Of a stretch of 64,000 nucleotides of DNA, positions 15,118-24,033 are shown in pieces; position 1 is the stretch's first letter; each line of letters starts with the position of its first letter. Location of the stretch: positions 62,001 to 126,000 of the forward strand of contig NZ_CALEJS010000025.1 of assembly GCF_937898475.1 (NCBI RefSeq). Direction: 5' to 3'. The notes below the pieces were generated by a model that was not told where the DNA came from, did not search any database, and worked only from the letters and a program-made list of their open reading frames with translations. The DNA comes from an uncultured Chitinophaga sp. (GTDB taxonomy: Bacteria > Bacteroidota > Bacteroidia > Chitinophagales > Chitinophagaceae). The position numbers were made by a program, and so were the translations under genes.

Positions 15118-16071
15118 CTATGCCAGCCGAACCTGAATACGCGTGCCAAAAGTGCGCGGCTCATCGCGTTCCAGCTGGTATAATCCCATACCATTGTTAA
15201 ATGCGTCCGGCACACCACTCAGGTTTTCTATGGCAATACTGCGGCGATGTGGTGGTATATATACCTGTAATACTGGGTAAGTATCTTCCGGGTAAAAATC
15301 GATGGTGATGCCTTGTTTGCGGTCATACAGGCTGCACGCCGGACCCGGTTCATCAAAGCTCAGCAGGAAGGAGTTGTCGAGCATTACGCCTTCCAGCAGC
15401 ATGGGTTGCAGAAATTCTTCGCAGGGCTCCAGATTGCCGTTGGGCACCAGGCGCTCATCAAACTCTACCAGCCACGTAGCAGAGCATTGCAGCTCCAGCT
15501 CGTCCACCGGCACACCAGTCGTGAAATATGGATGCCAGCCGTCCATCACCGGTATGGGCGTGGCTTCATGGCTACTGAGCGTGGTCTTTATTTCAAGCTG
15601 ATGATCAGGCAGCAGGGTATAGCGTACCCGGCAATTGTAGTGGAAAGGATAACCGGCGTCCTCTGCCTTGTAATCATAGTTCAGCAGCAGGCTGGCGCCT
15701 TCGGCAGTAGCGGTTTGTTCCGCCACCGAAAAAGCTGCGTCGTATAAGAGCCCGTGTATAGCATGATCGGGCAGTACCGATTTGCTGATGGTATATGACT
15801 GGTCCCGCCATTCGTATTGCTTATCCGGAATACGGCACGCAAACGGGCTTAACTTCACCCCTTTAAAAGTAGTGGCAAACTGCTCCTGGTAGGCCTCTTT
15901 ACTGTCAAAATTGTCTATGAGGTTTAAGGACTGTCCTTTGTGCTGTATGCGGAAAGCATGCAACATAGCGCCATGGGAGGGAATGATCTCCACCTGCGCG
16001 CCATTCTTATTATCTTTCAGGGCAACTATATCAAACCCGTTCTGCTGAAATGTATCTATAGTAAATGACAT
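15118..16071 (-). CDS. Aldose 1-epimerase family protein
   Basis: A 317-residue beta-sandwich enzyme of the galactose mutarotase superfamily. Motifs: GVKLSPFACRIPDKQYEW, DHAIHGLLYDAAFSV (first catalytic His), DGWHPYFTTG (second catalytic His) and a C-terminal LPVLQVYIPP-like stretch YPVLQVYIPPHRRSIAIEN carrying the substrate-binding part. It interconverts sugar anomers in the cytoplasm and may serve the xylulose kinase and sugar symporter genes nearby, although a pseudogene and DinB lie between. Confidence 0.85.
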   Translation of the reverse strand: MSFTIDTFQQNGFDIVALKDNKNGAQVEIIPSHGAMLHAFRIQHKGQSLNLIDNFDSKEAYQEQFATTFKGVKLSPFACRIPDKQYEWRDQSYTISKSVLPDHAIHGLLYDAAFSVAEQTATAEGASLLLNYDYKAEDAGYPFHYNCRVRYTLLPDHQLEIKTTLSSHEATPIPVMDGWHPYFTTGVPVDELELQCSATWLVEFDERLVPNGNLEPCEEFLQPMLLEGVMLDNSFLLSFDEPGPACSLYDRKQGITIDFYPEDTYPVLQVYIPPHRRSIAIENLSGVPDAFNNGMGLYQLERDEPRTFGTRIQVRLA

Positions 16072-16137
16072 ACAATGTGTTGCAAATTGAGGCCTAAATT
16101 ACCCAACCTGCAGCATATCTTCGTTAAAAAATAAGAA

Positions 16138-16653
16138 ATGGCGGATACAAAATTACCGGAAGTATGGCTACGCGGCCCGCTGCCAGGCATACCGGCGCTG
16201 TTGCAACCGGCGGCGCATGCCCTGCTGCAGGCAAGAGAAGAGATATTGGAGCTGATGAATGATTTTCCGGAAGCTTTACTATGGGAACGGCCAGCAGGCC
16301 TGGCATCCGCAGGGTTTCACCTGCAACACCTGCGCGGGGTGCTGGACCGTTTGTTCACTTATGCACAGGGAAACGCGCTTTCCACTGCACAGCTGCAGTA
16401 CCTGGCCACAGAGGGTAAAGCCGGCGGGCACACCAGCCTGCAGGCATTGTTACAGGCATTTGATACACAGGTAACGCTGGCGCTTGAACAATTAAAGAAC
16501 ACGGAACCTGCGCAGCTGACTGAAATAAGGAAGGTAGGCCGTAAACAACTGCCTTCTACCATGCTGGGGTTACTGTTCCATGCGGCAGAACATACCATGC
16601 GGCATACCGGGCAATTGCTGGTAACGGTAAAGGTGCTGACTACACGAAATTAA
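16138..16653 (+). CDS. DinB/YfiT-like four-helix protein
   Basis: A 171-residue four-helix-bundle protein. The three metal ligands expected for DinB/YfiT proteins are visible: His in AGFHLQHLRGVLDR and the pair in FHAAEHTMRHTGQLL. Members are metal-dependent, often thiol transferases or hydrolases, and mostly uncharacterised; exact activity cannot be assigned. ATG at 16138 starts MADTKLPEVW. A broken gene follows at once. Confidence 0.8.
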   Translation: MADTKLPEVWLRGPLPGIPALLQPAAHALLQAREEILELMNDFPEALLWERPAGLASAGFHLQHLRGVLDRLFTYAQGNALSTAQLQYLATEGKAGGHTSLQALLQAFDTQVTLALEQLKNTEPAQLTEIRKVGRKQLPSTMLGLLFHAAEHTMRHTGQLLVTVKVLTTRN

Positions 16654-16957
16654 CAGCGGTATTGCCTGCCAATAACCTGCACCGCATATTGGATGATCCT
16701 TTCAACAAGGGCGGGTATGATACTTATATCAACAGCATCGATTTTAATACACACTTTGCCGTTATTATAGCTCACCCGGATACTTACGAAGCACACTACT
16801 TCGATAAGTTGTAGCAAAAGGACTGGGCGCAACCAAAAGCGGCATTGAATCCCTGATGCAAAAGTGGAAGATAGCAGTGTACAGTATTGAGAAGAAAAAC
16901 TACGACAGCCTTACGCTGAAATTAAATAAGGACGAAGAAAAAGGGTTCAGCCTGTAG
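16654..16957 (+). pseudogene. Remnant of an unidentified gene (no start, one frame break)
   Basis: After the DinB stop, one frame reads without interruption ANNLHRILDDPFNKGGYDTY… to HYFDKL and stops (TAG, 16812-16814). A second frame then continues KGLGATKSGIESLMQKWKIA… to DEEKGFSL (stop 16955-16957). Both pieces have protein-like composition and would join with one frameshift. There is no good start codon and no ribosome-binding site, so this looks like a truncated and frameshifted gene tail. I do not recognise the family. Its last codons overlap the xylB terminator stem. Confidence 0.45.
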
Positions 16958-16970
16958 ACTGAACCCTTCT
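16938..16970 (-). terminator. Terminator of the symporter-xylB operon
   Basis: AAGGGTTCAG (16941-16950) and CTGAACCCTT (16959-16968) form a 10-bp stem with an 8-base loop. On the minus strand it is followed by TTTTTC, 9 bases past the xylB stop. It overlaps the end of the gene remnant on the plus strand. Confidence 0.8.
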
Positions 16971-16978
16971 TATATTGC

Positions 16979-18463
16979 TTACCCGAGTTGTAACGGGGAT
17001 TTGGTCATTCCTTCCAGCCAGTCAGCATAGATCTGCTGGTAAGTTTGCTGCCCTTCATCCGGTTCTACGGTGGCAATGCACTCCATTCCTTTAAAGGCGT
17101 CTGCCGCTGTAAACAGACCTGCCCCTATCCCTGCGGCGCGGGCCGCGCCCTGGGCGCCATCAGTATTATACAGCTCTATCACTACATTCAGCGTATTGGC
17201 AAACACCTGGCGGAACAGGGGACTGAGGAACATATTGGCATGACCTGCTCTTACACGCCGTATGTCCATCTGCATCTGCTTCATAATATCCACCCCATAA
17301 GCCAGCGCAAATACAATACCCTCCTGTGCGGCACGCAGCAAATGCTCCCTGCCGTGTACATTGAACTGCAGGTTTTGTATGGACGCGCCGCTATCCTGGT
17401 TGGCCAGGATGCGCTCTGCACCGTTGCCAAAAGGATAGATCCGCAGTCCGGCGGCTCCTGCAGGCGCGTTAGCGGCCAGTGCGTTCATTTCCTCATAAGG
17501 CAATGTACCGGTGGCGTTCCTTAACCAGCTGTTCAGGATACCCGTACCGTTGAGGCACATCAGCACACCGTTGCGTATATCCTTTTCCGTATTGTTCACA
17601 TGTACAAAGGTGTTCACCCTGCTTTGCTCATCAAAAGCGATCTGGTTGTGCACCGCGTACACCACGCCCGAGGTACCGGCCGTGGTAGCCGCTTCTCCGG
17701 GGTTGAGCACGTTCAGCGAAAAGGCGTTATTGGGCTGATCGCCGGCGCGGTAAGTAACCGGCACACCGGGGGCCAGGCCCAGCAGTTTTGCCGCCTGTTC
17801 GCTCAGCCTGCCCTGGAGGCCGAAAGTGGGCACTATATCCGCCAGCAAAGAACGGTCGATCTTATAGTAATCCAGCAGGGACTGTGCAACGTCGTTGGCC
17901 GAAAAATCCCAGAAGATGCCTTCAGACAGGCCGGAAATGGTGGTGCAGGCCTCACCGGTAAGCCGCATGGCAATAAAATCGCCGGGCAGCATCACCTTAT
18001 GAATGCGGGCATAGAGCTGTGGTTCATTCTCCTGTACCCAGCGCAGTTTAGAAGCGGTGAAGTTCCCGGGAGAGTTCAGCAAATGCTCCAGGCAGTATTC
18101 ATGTCCCAGCTGGGCAAAAGCCTTGTTACCGATACCCACCGCGCGGCTGTCACACCAGATAATGGAAGGGCGCAGTACCAGCTGATCCTTATCTACACAA
18201 ACCAATCCGTGCATCTGGTAGGCAATGCCTATACCTGCAACGGTTTTACCATCAAAGGCATGTTTTTGCTGCAGCAGCCGGGTAGCATTTTGTACTTCCT
18301 GCCACCAGCGTTCGGGATCCTGTTCCGCCCAGCCAGCCTGCGGCGCCTGCATCGGCATTTCCTGTGCAGGGCTGGTAGCGCTGGCCACACATTTGCCGCT
18401 GTCCACATCCAGCAGCGCGGCTTTTACAGAAGATGACCCGATATCGTAACCTATTAAATACAT
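16979..18463 (-). CDS. xylB: Xylulokinase (FGGY family)
   Basis: Phosphorylates D-xylulose to xylulose-5-phosphate. The 494-residue product starts MYLIGYDIGSSSVKAALLD (ATP phosphate-1 loop), then GIAYQMHGLV, SIIWCDSRA, MLPGDFIAMRLTGE, the catalytic Asp in YRAGDQPNNAF, and the FGGY-type adenosine signature in GTSGVVYA and RAGHANMFLSP. The frame is open 24 codons upstream, but that part reads through word repeats; ATG at 18463 begins the conserved sequence. It follows the sugar symporter gene. Xylose isomerase is not in the window, and another FGGY substrate (for example ribulose) cannot be excluded. Confidence 0.85.
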   Translation of the reverse strand: MYLIGYDIGSSSVKAALLDVDSGKCVASATSPAQEMPMQAPQAGWAEQDPERWWQEVQNATRLLQQKHAFDGKTVAGIGIAYQMHGLVCVDKDQLVLRPSIIWCDSRAVGIGNKAFAQLGHEYCLEHLLNSPGNFTASKLRWVQENEPQLYARIHKVMLPGDFIAMRLTGEACTTISGLSEGIFWDFSANDVAQSLLDYYKIDRSLLADIVPTFGLQGRLSEQAAKLLGLAPGVPVTYRAGDQPNNAFSLNVLNPGEAATTAGTSGVVYAVHNQIAFDEQSRVNTFVHVNNTEKDIRNGVLMCLNGTGILNSWLRNATGTLPYEEMNALAANAPAGAAGLRIYPFGNGAERILANQDSGASIQNLQFNVHGREHLLRAAQEGIVFALAYGVDIMKQMQMDIRRVRAGHANMFLSPLFRQVFANTLNVVIELYNTDGAQGAARAAGIGAGLFTAADAFKGMECIATVEPDEGQQTYQQIYADWLEGMTKSPLQLG

Positions 18464-18471
18464 GTCACAAA

Positions 18472-18568
18472 AAAGTTTGGGAGTTTGAGCGTTTGAAGGT
18501 TTGAAGGTTTGAAGGTGTCCTGCCCGTTTGGGCAACTTTCAAACGATTAAACGATCAAACGTTTACAC
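18472..18568. repeat. Word-repeat element, GTTTGAAG family (B2)
   Basis: Left arm (18475-18517) contains GAGTTTGAGCGTTTGAAGG and two more GTTTGAAGG words in direct repeat; right arm (18535-18566) contains TTTCAAACGATTAAACGATC and AAACG. The arms are inverted with respect to each other around the core TGTCCTGCCCGTTTGGGCA. It lies in the symporter-xylB gap. Confidence 0.7.
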
Positions 18569-18570
18569 GA

Positions 18571-20181
18571 TTACCAGAATACAATGTATAAAGCAGCCAG
18601 TATACCGCATATCAGGATGGCGCCCACAGCAAAACCGCCGGAGGTCCTGAACATGGATGCGTCCACTTCCAGGCCTTTCGGGTTGTTCTTGCTCTTGGGA
18701 TCAAGCAGGGTCATAATCACCATGATGGCTATGATCACCACAAAGATCCATCCCATACGGTCAAGGAAAGGCATTTCCGGCATGGTGAACTTAATGACGG
18801 TGGACAGTGGTATAGACAGCAGTGCACCTGTGAGGGCAGCTGCGGAGGTAGTACGTTTCCAGAAGAAGCCCAGTATAAAGATCGCAAATACGCCGGGGGA
18901 GATAAAGCCGGTATATTCCTGGATATACTGGAAGCCCTGATCCAGGTTGGAGAGCTGGGGCGCCACTATCACCGCCACGATGGTAGCTACGATGATCGCT
19001 ATACGGCCTGTTTTTACCAGGTGCTCTTCTGTAGCATCTTTCTTGAAATAGTGCCTGTAAATATCAAGGGTAAAAATAGTACTGATACTGTTGGCCTTAC
19101 CTGCCAGTGAAGCCACAATAGCGGCGGTGAGGGCAGCAAAGGACAAGCCTTTCAGACCTACCGGCAGCAGGTTAAGCAACACGGGATAGGCGTGGTCGGG
19201 TTTTACATGGCCTGCGGCATCTACCATCTCTTCCTGGAAAATGCCTTGTTTGTACAGCACGTAAGCGGCTATACCGGGCAGCACCACGATCACGGGCATC
19301 AGCAGTTTCAGGAAGGCGGCGAAAAGGATACCACCGCGGGCAGTTTTCAGGTCTGCGCCCAGTGCGCGCTGCGTAATGTACTGGTTACATCCCCAGTAGT
19401 TCAGGTTCACGATCCACATCCCGCCTATCAGTACGGTCAGTCCGGGCAGATCATTATAATGCGGGTTTGATTTGTCGAATATCATATGGAAATGCTCCGG
19501 CGCTTTCTGGCGCAGCAGCCCGAGGCCATCCATGAAGCCGTTCCCGCCGTAGTTATCCGCCACGAGGTTCAGGGCCAGGTAGGTAGTGGCCAGACCACCC
19601 AGGATCAGGAAGAACACCTGGATCACGTCTGTATAACCAATCACCTTCATACCGCCCAGGGTAATGAACACCGAGAAAATGGCCAGTCCCAGTACGCAGG
19701 TGCTGAAGCTGAAACCGGAGATGGTTTGCACCGCCAGGGCGCCCAGGTACAGGATGGATGTAAGGTTCACGAAAACATACAGCAACAGCCAGAAAACGGC
19801 CATTACCGTAGCTACGCGGTTATCATACCGCTGTGCAAGGAACTGCGGCATGGTGTAGATCTTATTCTTGAGATACACCGGTATAAAGAAAATGGCTACA
19901 ATCACCAGCGTGGCCGCCGCCATCCACTCATAGGTGGAAATAGCAAGACCCATTGCAAAACCGGAGCCGGACATCCCGATGAACTGTTCTGCAGAAATAT
20001 TGGAAGCGATGAGGGATGCGCCAATGGCCCACCAGGTAAGGGAGCCCTCGGCCAGGAAGAAGTCTTTCGTATCCGTGGTGGCTTTCTTTTTCCTTCTATA
20101 GATGTAAAGGCCGTAACCGGCTACGATAATAAAGTACACCAGAAACACGGCGTAGTCCAGGAATTGTAAGCTCTTTTGCAT
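18571..20181 (-). CDS. Sodium/sugar symporter (SSS family)
   Basis: A 536-residue inner-membrane transporter with about 13-14 hydrophobic helices. Family features: FFLAEGSLTWWAIGASLIASNISAEQFIG at the start of the core fold, MPQFLAQRYDNR and GGMKVIGYTDVIQ. It is of the SGLT/solute:sodium symporter type and probably imports a monosaccharide for the adjacent xylulokinase; the sugar is not readable from sequence. A perfect -7-like TATGTTTG lies upstream on the minus strand (20318-20325) but without a good -33. Confidence 0.88.
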   Translation of the reverse strand: MQKSLQFLDYAVFLVYFIIVAGYGLYIYRRKKKATTDTKDFFLAEGSLTWWAIGASLIASNISAEQFIGMSGSGFAMGLAISTYEWMAAATLVIVAIFFIPVYLKNKIYTMPQFLAQRYDNRVATVMAVFWLLLYVFVNLTSILYLGALAVQTISGFSFSTCVLGLAIFSVFITLGGMKVIGYTDVIQVFFLILGGLATTYLALNLVADNYGGNGFMDGLGLLRQKAPEHFHMIFDKSNPHYNDLPGLTVLIGGMWIVNLNYWGCNQYITQRALGADLKTARGGILFAAFLKLLMPVIVVLPGIAAYVLYKQGIFQEEMVDAAGHVKPDHAYPVLLNLLPVGLKGLSFAALTAAIVASLAGKANSISTIFTLDIYRHYFKKDATEEHLVKTGRIAIIVATIVAVIVAPQLSNLDQGFQYIQEYTGFISPGVFAIFILGFFWKRTTSAAALTGALLSIPLSTVIKFTMPEMPFLDRMGWIFVVIIAIMVIMTLLDPKSKNNPKGLEVDASMFRTSGGFAVGAILICGILAALYIVFW

Positions 20182-20339
20182 AATTATTTAACGTGGTGTT
20201 GAATAATGGCTTTATTTTTTGGATAATATGAAAGCAAACCAGAATAGGGTTGCGATTTGGTAAAAAACGGATCAATATAGGAAAGTATTTTGGTTTAGAG
20301 AAAAATACTAGATCAGGCAAACATATCTTACAACGTATC

Positions 20340-21476
20340 TTAATGACTGATCATCATCTTTGCCAGCTCCTCTCCCACTGCGCTGCCAATAGCTACGCCC
20401 ATGCCGCCCATACGTACGCCCAGGAAAATATACGCAGAGAAGGGCCGGAGGATGGGCTGCTTATCAGGGCCAAAGGCCATGATGCCGGTCCAGCGGTCGG
20501 TAATCGTGAAGGAACGGCCGGGAAGGATGATGCTGCGTAATTTTTCTTCGAGCACCTGCTGGATCTTGTTGTTGAGATCGAATGCGGTGGTGGCCTCACC
20601 TGCAAAGTCCAGGTTGCGGCCTCCGCCAAAGAGAACTCTGCCGTCCAGCTCGCGGAAGTAAAAATAGCCTTCGTCCATATGGAAAATGCCTTTAAAGAGC
20701 AGGTCGGGAATCAGGTTGGTGATGAGCACCTGGCCGCGGCCAGGCTGCAGATCCAGTTCAGGGAGGAGGGTTTTGGTGAAGGCATTGGTGCAGATGGCCA
20801 GGCGGCTGCAGTGGAAAGTGATCTCTTCCGGTGTGGCATCCTGTTTCACAATAACGTTTACGCCCCCACGGATCTCTTCCACCTGCATGGCATTGCAGCC
20901 GGTTTTGATCTCCACTTTTTTCTCAATGGCCAGGTCGATGAGGGCGCGCATCATTTTACCGGTATGCAGCTCCCCTTCGTAATTGTTACGCAGCAGGGCG
21001 CGGGCATATTGCGCGTTAAATGCAAAGCGGGGTATGTATTCATTTACGAGCGTGAAGGCGGCGCCACCCAGTACGGGCTGTAACAGCTCATTCGCAGCGG
21101 ATAGCTGATCCAGGGCAGGCAGTTCCTGTTCGCTGATCAGCTCATAGCTGCCTTGTTCGCGGTAACCGATGCGTTCGTCGCCCAGGCGCTGCCGCAGCAT
21201 TTGCAGACCTTTACGGCGTTGGGTCACCAGGGCGGTAACCTGTTCGGGCGACAGGCTTTGCAGGTCTGCCAGTATTTCGGTAAGGCTGCCGATACAGGCA
21301 AAGCCGGCGTTCTTTGTACTGGCGCCGGTAGGCAGCAGGGCCCTTTCCAGCACCAATACCCTGGCCGCCGGCAGCCGTTCTTTCAGGCTGATGGCGGTAG
21401 AAAGGCCTGCAATACCGCTGCCCAGTATGATATAGTCATATTGCAGCAGGCTTTGTTTTTCCCAATAGCTTAACAT
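20340..21476 (-). CDS. FAD-dependent oxidoreductase (DAO/glycine oxidase type)
   Basis: A 378-residue flavoprotein. The N terminus holds the FAD dinucleotide loop YIILGSGIAGLSTAIS (about residues 15-30) and the ribose-binding Glu in VLVLERALLPTGAS. The C terminus holds DRWTGIMAFGPDKQPIL and GVRMGGMGVAIGSAVGEELA, the second FAD motif of the D-amino-acid oxidase family. Substrate unknown, probably an amine. Its start overlaps the stop of the upstream quinone-reductase-like gene by 7 bases, so the two are co-translated. Confidence 0.8.
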   Translation of the reverse strand: MLSYWEKQSLLQYDYIILGSGIAGLSTAISLKERLPAARVLVLERALLPTGASTKNAGFACIGSLTEILADLQSLSPEQVTALVTQRRKGLQMLRQRLGDERIGYREQGSYELISEQELPALDQLSAANELLQPVLGGAAFTLVNEYIPRFAFNAQYARALLRNNYEGELHTGKMMRALIDLAIEKKVEIKTGCNAMQVEEIRGGVNVIVKQDATPEEITFHCSRLAICTNAFTKTLLPELDLQPGRGQVLITNLIPDLLFKGIFHMDEGYFYFRELDGRVLFGGGRNLDFAGEATTAFDLNNKIQQVLEEKLRSIILPGRSFTITDRWTGIMAFGPDKQPILRPFSAYIFLGVRMGGMGVAIGSAVGEELAKMMISH

Positions 21477-22426
21477 GGAGCAGCATTAGGCGTCAGTACC
21501 ACCTTCCCCTGCACATGATGGGTTTCCAGCAGCTCATGCGCTTTGGCCACTTCTTTTAGTGAGAAGACGGCGGCTACCTTTACGGTGAGTTTACCGCTTT
21601 CCATCAGTGCCGCGATCTGCTCCATGCGTGCGCCGGAAGGTTTGACAAAAGGCCAGATCACGCGGATCTGCTTTTCCTTTGCCTTTGCCAGTACGGCGGG
21701 ATCGTCTTTATACCTGGAGGGAAGGCATACCAGAACGCCGCCGGGTTTGATGATGTCCAGGGAGCGAAGGGAGGTTTCGGCTCCCATCATATCGATCACC
21801 ACATCTACCGGGTCTGTGGCGGTTTCAAAGCGCTGTTCGCGGTAGTCTATCACTTCATTGGCGCCCAGTTCTTTCACCCAGGGATGGTTCTGGGCAGAGG
21901 CGGTGCCTATTATATAGGTTTCAGTGATCCTGGCCAGCTGTACGGCAATGTGCCCCACACCGCCTGCAGCCGCATGTATCAATACCCGCATACCGGCTTT
22001 GAGCCCGGCGTGGTCAAAAAGCGCTTCCCAGGCGGTAAGAGCGGCCAGCGGGGTAGCCCCGGCCATTTCGTCTGATATATTATCGGGTACCAGGGCAAAT
22101 TCATCTTCCTGTACTACGGCAAACTGGGCGTAAGCATTTGCTGGTTTGGGAAAGTTGCTCATACCGAAGATGCGGTCTCCCGGGCTGAACTTATGCGCCC
22201 CCTGCCCTGCATCTGCTATCTGGCCGGCAATATCCCAACCCAGTATGGCGGGAAGGGTGAATTGTGCGGCCTGTCCGCTTCCTGTACGTGTTTTGTAATC
22301 TACCGGGTTCAATCCGGCAGCCTTGATCTTAACCAGCAGTTGTCCGGCGGAGGGCCGGGGTATGGGAATATCTGCTATCGTAAAGGCGCCGGCATCTCCA
22401 AACCGGGGTAATATCGCTGCTTCCAT
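21470..22426 (-). CDS. NADP-dependent alcohol dehydrogenase-like/quinone reductase (zinc-free MDR family)
   Basis: A 318-residue medium-chain reductase. It has the GroES-like N-terminal part (GLNPVDYKTRTGSGQ, ILGWDIAGQIADAGQGAH), the NADPH loop LIHAAAGGVGHIAVQLA and the typical C-terminal HVQGKVVL. The zinc-ligand cysteines of alcohol dehydrogenases are absent, as in quinone oxidoreductases. It reduces small unsaturated carbonyls or quinones; exact substrate unknown. It lies directly upstream of, and overlaps, the DAO-type gene. Confidence 0.85.
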   Translation of the reverse strand: MEAAILPRFGDAGAFTIADIPIPRPSAGQLLVKIKAAGLNPVDYKTRTGSGQAAQFTLPAILGWDIAGQIADAGQGAHKFSPGDRIFGMSNFPKPANAYAQFAVVQEDEFALVPDNISDEMAGATPLAALTAWEALFDHAGLKAGMRVLIHAAAGGVGHIAVQLARITETYIIGTASAQNHPWVKELGANEVIDYREQRFETATDPVDVVIDMMGAETSLRSLDIIKPGGVLVCLPSRYKDDPAVLAKAKEKQIRVIWPFVKPSGARMEQIAALMESGKLTVKVAAVFSLKEVAKAHELLETHHVQGKVVLTPNAAPC

Positions 22427-22600
22427 CTTTGAATCGTTTTTTTATTCCTGCTCAATTTTGCTGCCATTCCGGGCCTGCTAAAAAGATAACGCATCCTGTG
22501 CCTGCTTGCGTATTAAAAGAATAGTTAAAACCGCGGAAGGCGAAATGAGGAACATTGAGCGCGGCTGTGCTATATGTTCAGTGTTCCGCATTTAGCTTTA

Positions 22601-23857
22601 TTACACCAAATATCCGAACAAATTATCGTCTTTGTTCAATTCTGTATAGTGGAAATTGTATTTACGGAGGTTGGCCACCAGTGTATCATAGTCTTCTTTC
22701 TTCCTGAGCTCTATACCCACCAGGGCTGGGCCGGTTTCCTTATTATGCTTCTGGATGTACTCAAAACGCGTAATATCATCGTCAGGGCCCAGCACATTGT
22801 TGAGCAGATCTTTTAGCGCACCCGGTCTTTGTGCAAAGCGGATGATGAAATAATGCTTCAGCCCTTCATACAGCAGGGAGCGTTCTTTGATCTCCTGCAT
22901 GCGGTCTATATCATTATTGCTGCCGCTTACAATACATACTACGCGCTTGCCCCTGATCTCTTCCGCAAAATCGTCCAGCGCAGCGATAGACAGGGCGCCG
23001 GCGGGTTCTACCACGATGGCGTCTTCATTGTACAGCTTTAAAATAGTAGAACAGACCTTTCCTTCGGGCACCAGGTGCATTTTGCTGAGCACTTCCTTAC
23101 AGATGCTGAAGGTAAGCTGGCCTACTCTTTTAACGGCAGCGCCATCTACAAAACGGTCTATCTCATCTAAGGTAACGGGAGCGCCGTTCTCCAGTGCACG
23201 CAGCATGGAAGGAGCGCCTTCCGGCTCTACGCCTACGATGGTGGTTTGTGGGCTGTAAGCTTTAAAATAAGTACCCACACCTGCTGATAGTCCGCCGCCG
23301 CCAACGGGCACAAAAAGGTAATCTACCAGCGGCTGGTCTTCCAGTATCTCTACGGCCACGGTGCCCTGTCCTTCAATGATGCGGGGGTTATCAAAAGGCG
23401 GGATGAAGGTCATGCCATGTTCCCGGGTAAAGGCCTGCGCTTCGTGGGCGCAGTCATCAAAGGTATCGCCTACCAGTTCTATACGGATGTTATCGCCACC
23501 GAACATCTTTACCTGGTTCACTTTCTGATTGGGGGTGATGATGGGCATAAACACCACGCCCTGGATGCCCATCTGGCGGCATGCATAGGCAAAGCCCTGT
23601 GCGTGGTTACCCGCACTGGCGCAGGTAACACCATGCTGCAGCTGTTCGCGGTCAAGGGTGCTGAGCAGGTTATAAGCGCCGCGCAGTTTATAGGAGCGTA
23701 CGATCTGCATGTCTTCCCTTTTCAGGTACACATCGCAATCATAACGCCGGGAAAGCGTGGCGCTATAGGTAAGGGGGGTGCGGTTCACCACCGGTTTCAG
23801 TTTCACTGCAGCTTCAAGTATGCCGGAGGCGCCGATACTGCTCAGGACTTCTCTCAT
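22601..23857 (-). CDS. ilvA: Threonine ammonia-lyase (threonine deaminase)
   Basis: Makes 2-oxobutanoate from threonine, the entry to isoleucine synthesis. The 418-residue PLP enzyme shows the lysine loop KREDMQIVRSYKLRGAYN, SAGNHAQGFAY, PVGGGGLSAGVGTYFKA and SGSNNDIDRM. Residues about 335-418 are a single ACT-like regulatory domain (HYFIIRFAQRPGALKDLL), so isoleucine control is likely. It is the last gene of the ilv operon, after ilvC. Confidence 0.93.
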   Translation of the reverse strand: MREVLSSIGASGILEAAVKLKPVVNRTPLTYSATLSRRYDCDVYLKREDMQIVRSYKLRGAYNLLSTLDREQLQHGVTCASAGNHAQGFAYACRQMGIQGVVFMPIITPNQKVNQVKMFGGDNIRIELVGDTFDDCAHEAQAFTREHGMTFIPPFDNPRIIEGQGTVAVEILEDQPLVDYLFVPVGGGGLSAGVGTYFKAYSPQTTIVGVEPEGAPSMLRALENGAPVTLDEIDRFVDGAAVKRVGQLTFSICKEVLSKMHLVPEGKVCSTILKLYNEDAIVVEPAGALSIAALDDFAEEIRGKRVVCIVSGSNNDIDRMQEIKERSLLYEGLKHYFIIRFAQRPGALKDLLNNVLGPDDDITRFEYIQKHNKETGPALVGIELRKKEDYDTLVANLRKYNFHYTELNKDDNLFGYLV

Positions 23858-24033
23858 AAAAAATTAAGAATTAATAATTAAGCATTGCGGAGAGGCCGCA
23901 CCATCAGGCGGCAAAAATCGGGAATTAAGAATTATTAAGGCATATATGTATCAAAACAAATAATCGCAGGGCTAATGTTCAGCTAAACACCACCGCTGCG
24001 ATTATTAATTATTAATTCTTAATTACTAATTAT
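23858..24033. repeat. Word-repeat element, AATTAATAATT family (D2)
   Basis: Left arm AAATTAAGAATTAATAATTAA (23861-23882) and AATTAAGAATTATTAA (23922-23938); right arm TTATTAATTATTAATTCTTAATTAC (24002-24026), its reverse complement. A GC-rich core with GCGGAGAGGCCGC lies between. It sits in the ilvC-ilvA gap within the operon. Confidence 0.6.
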
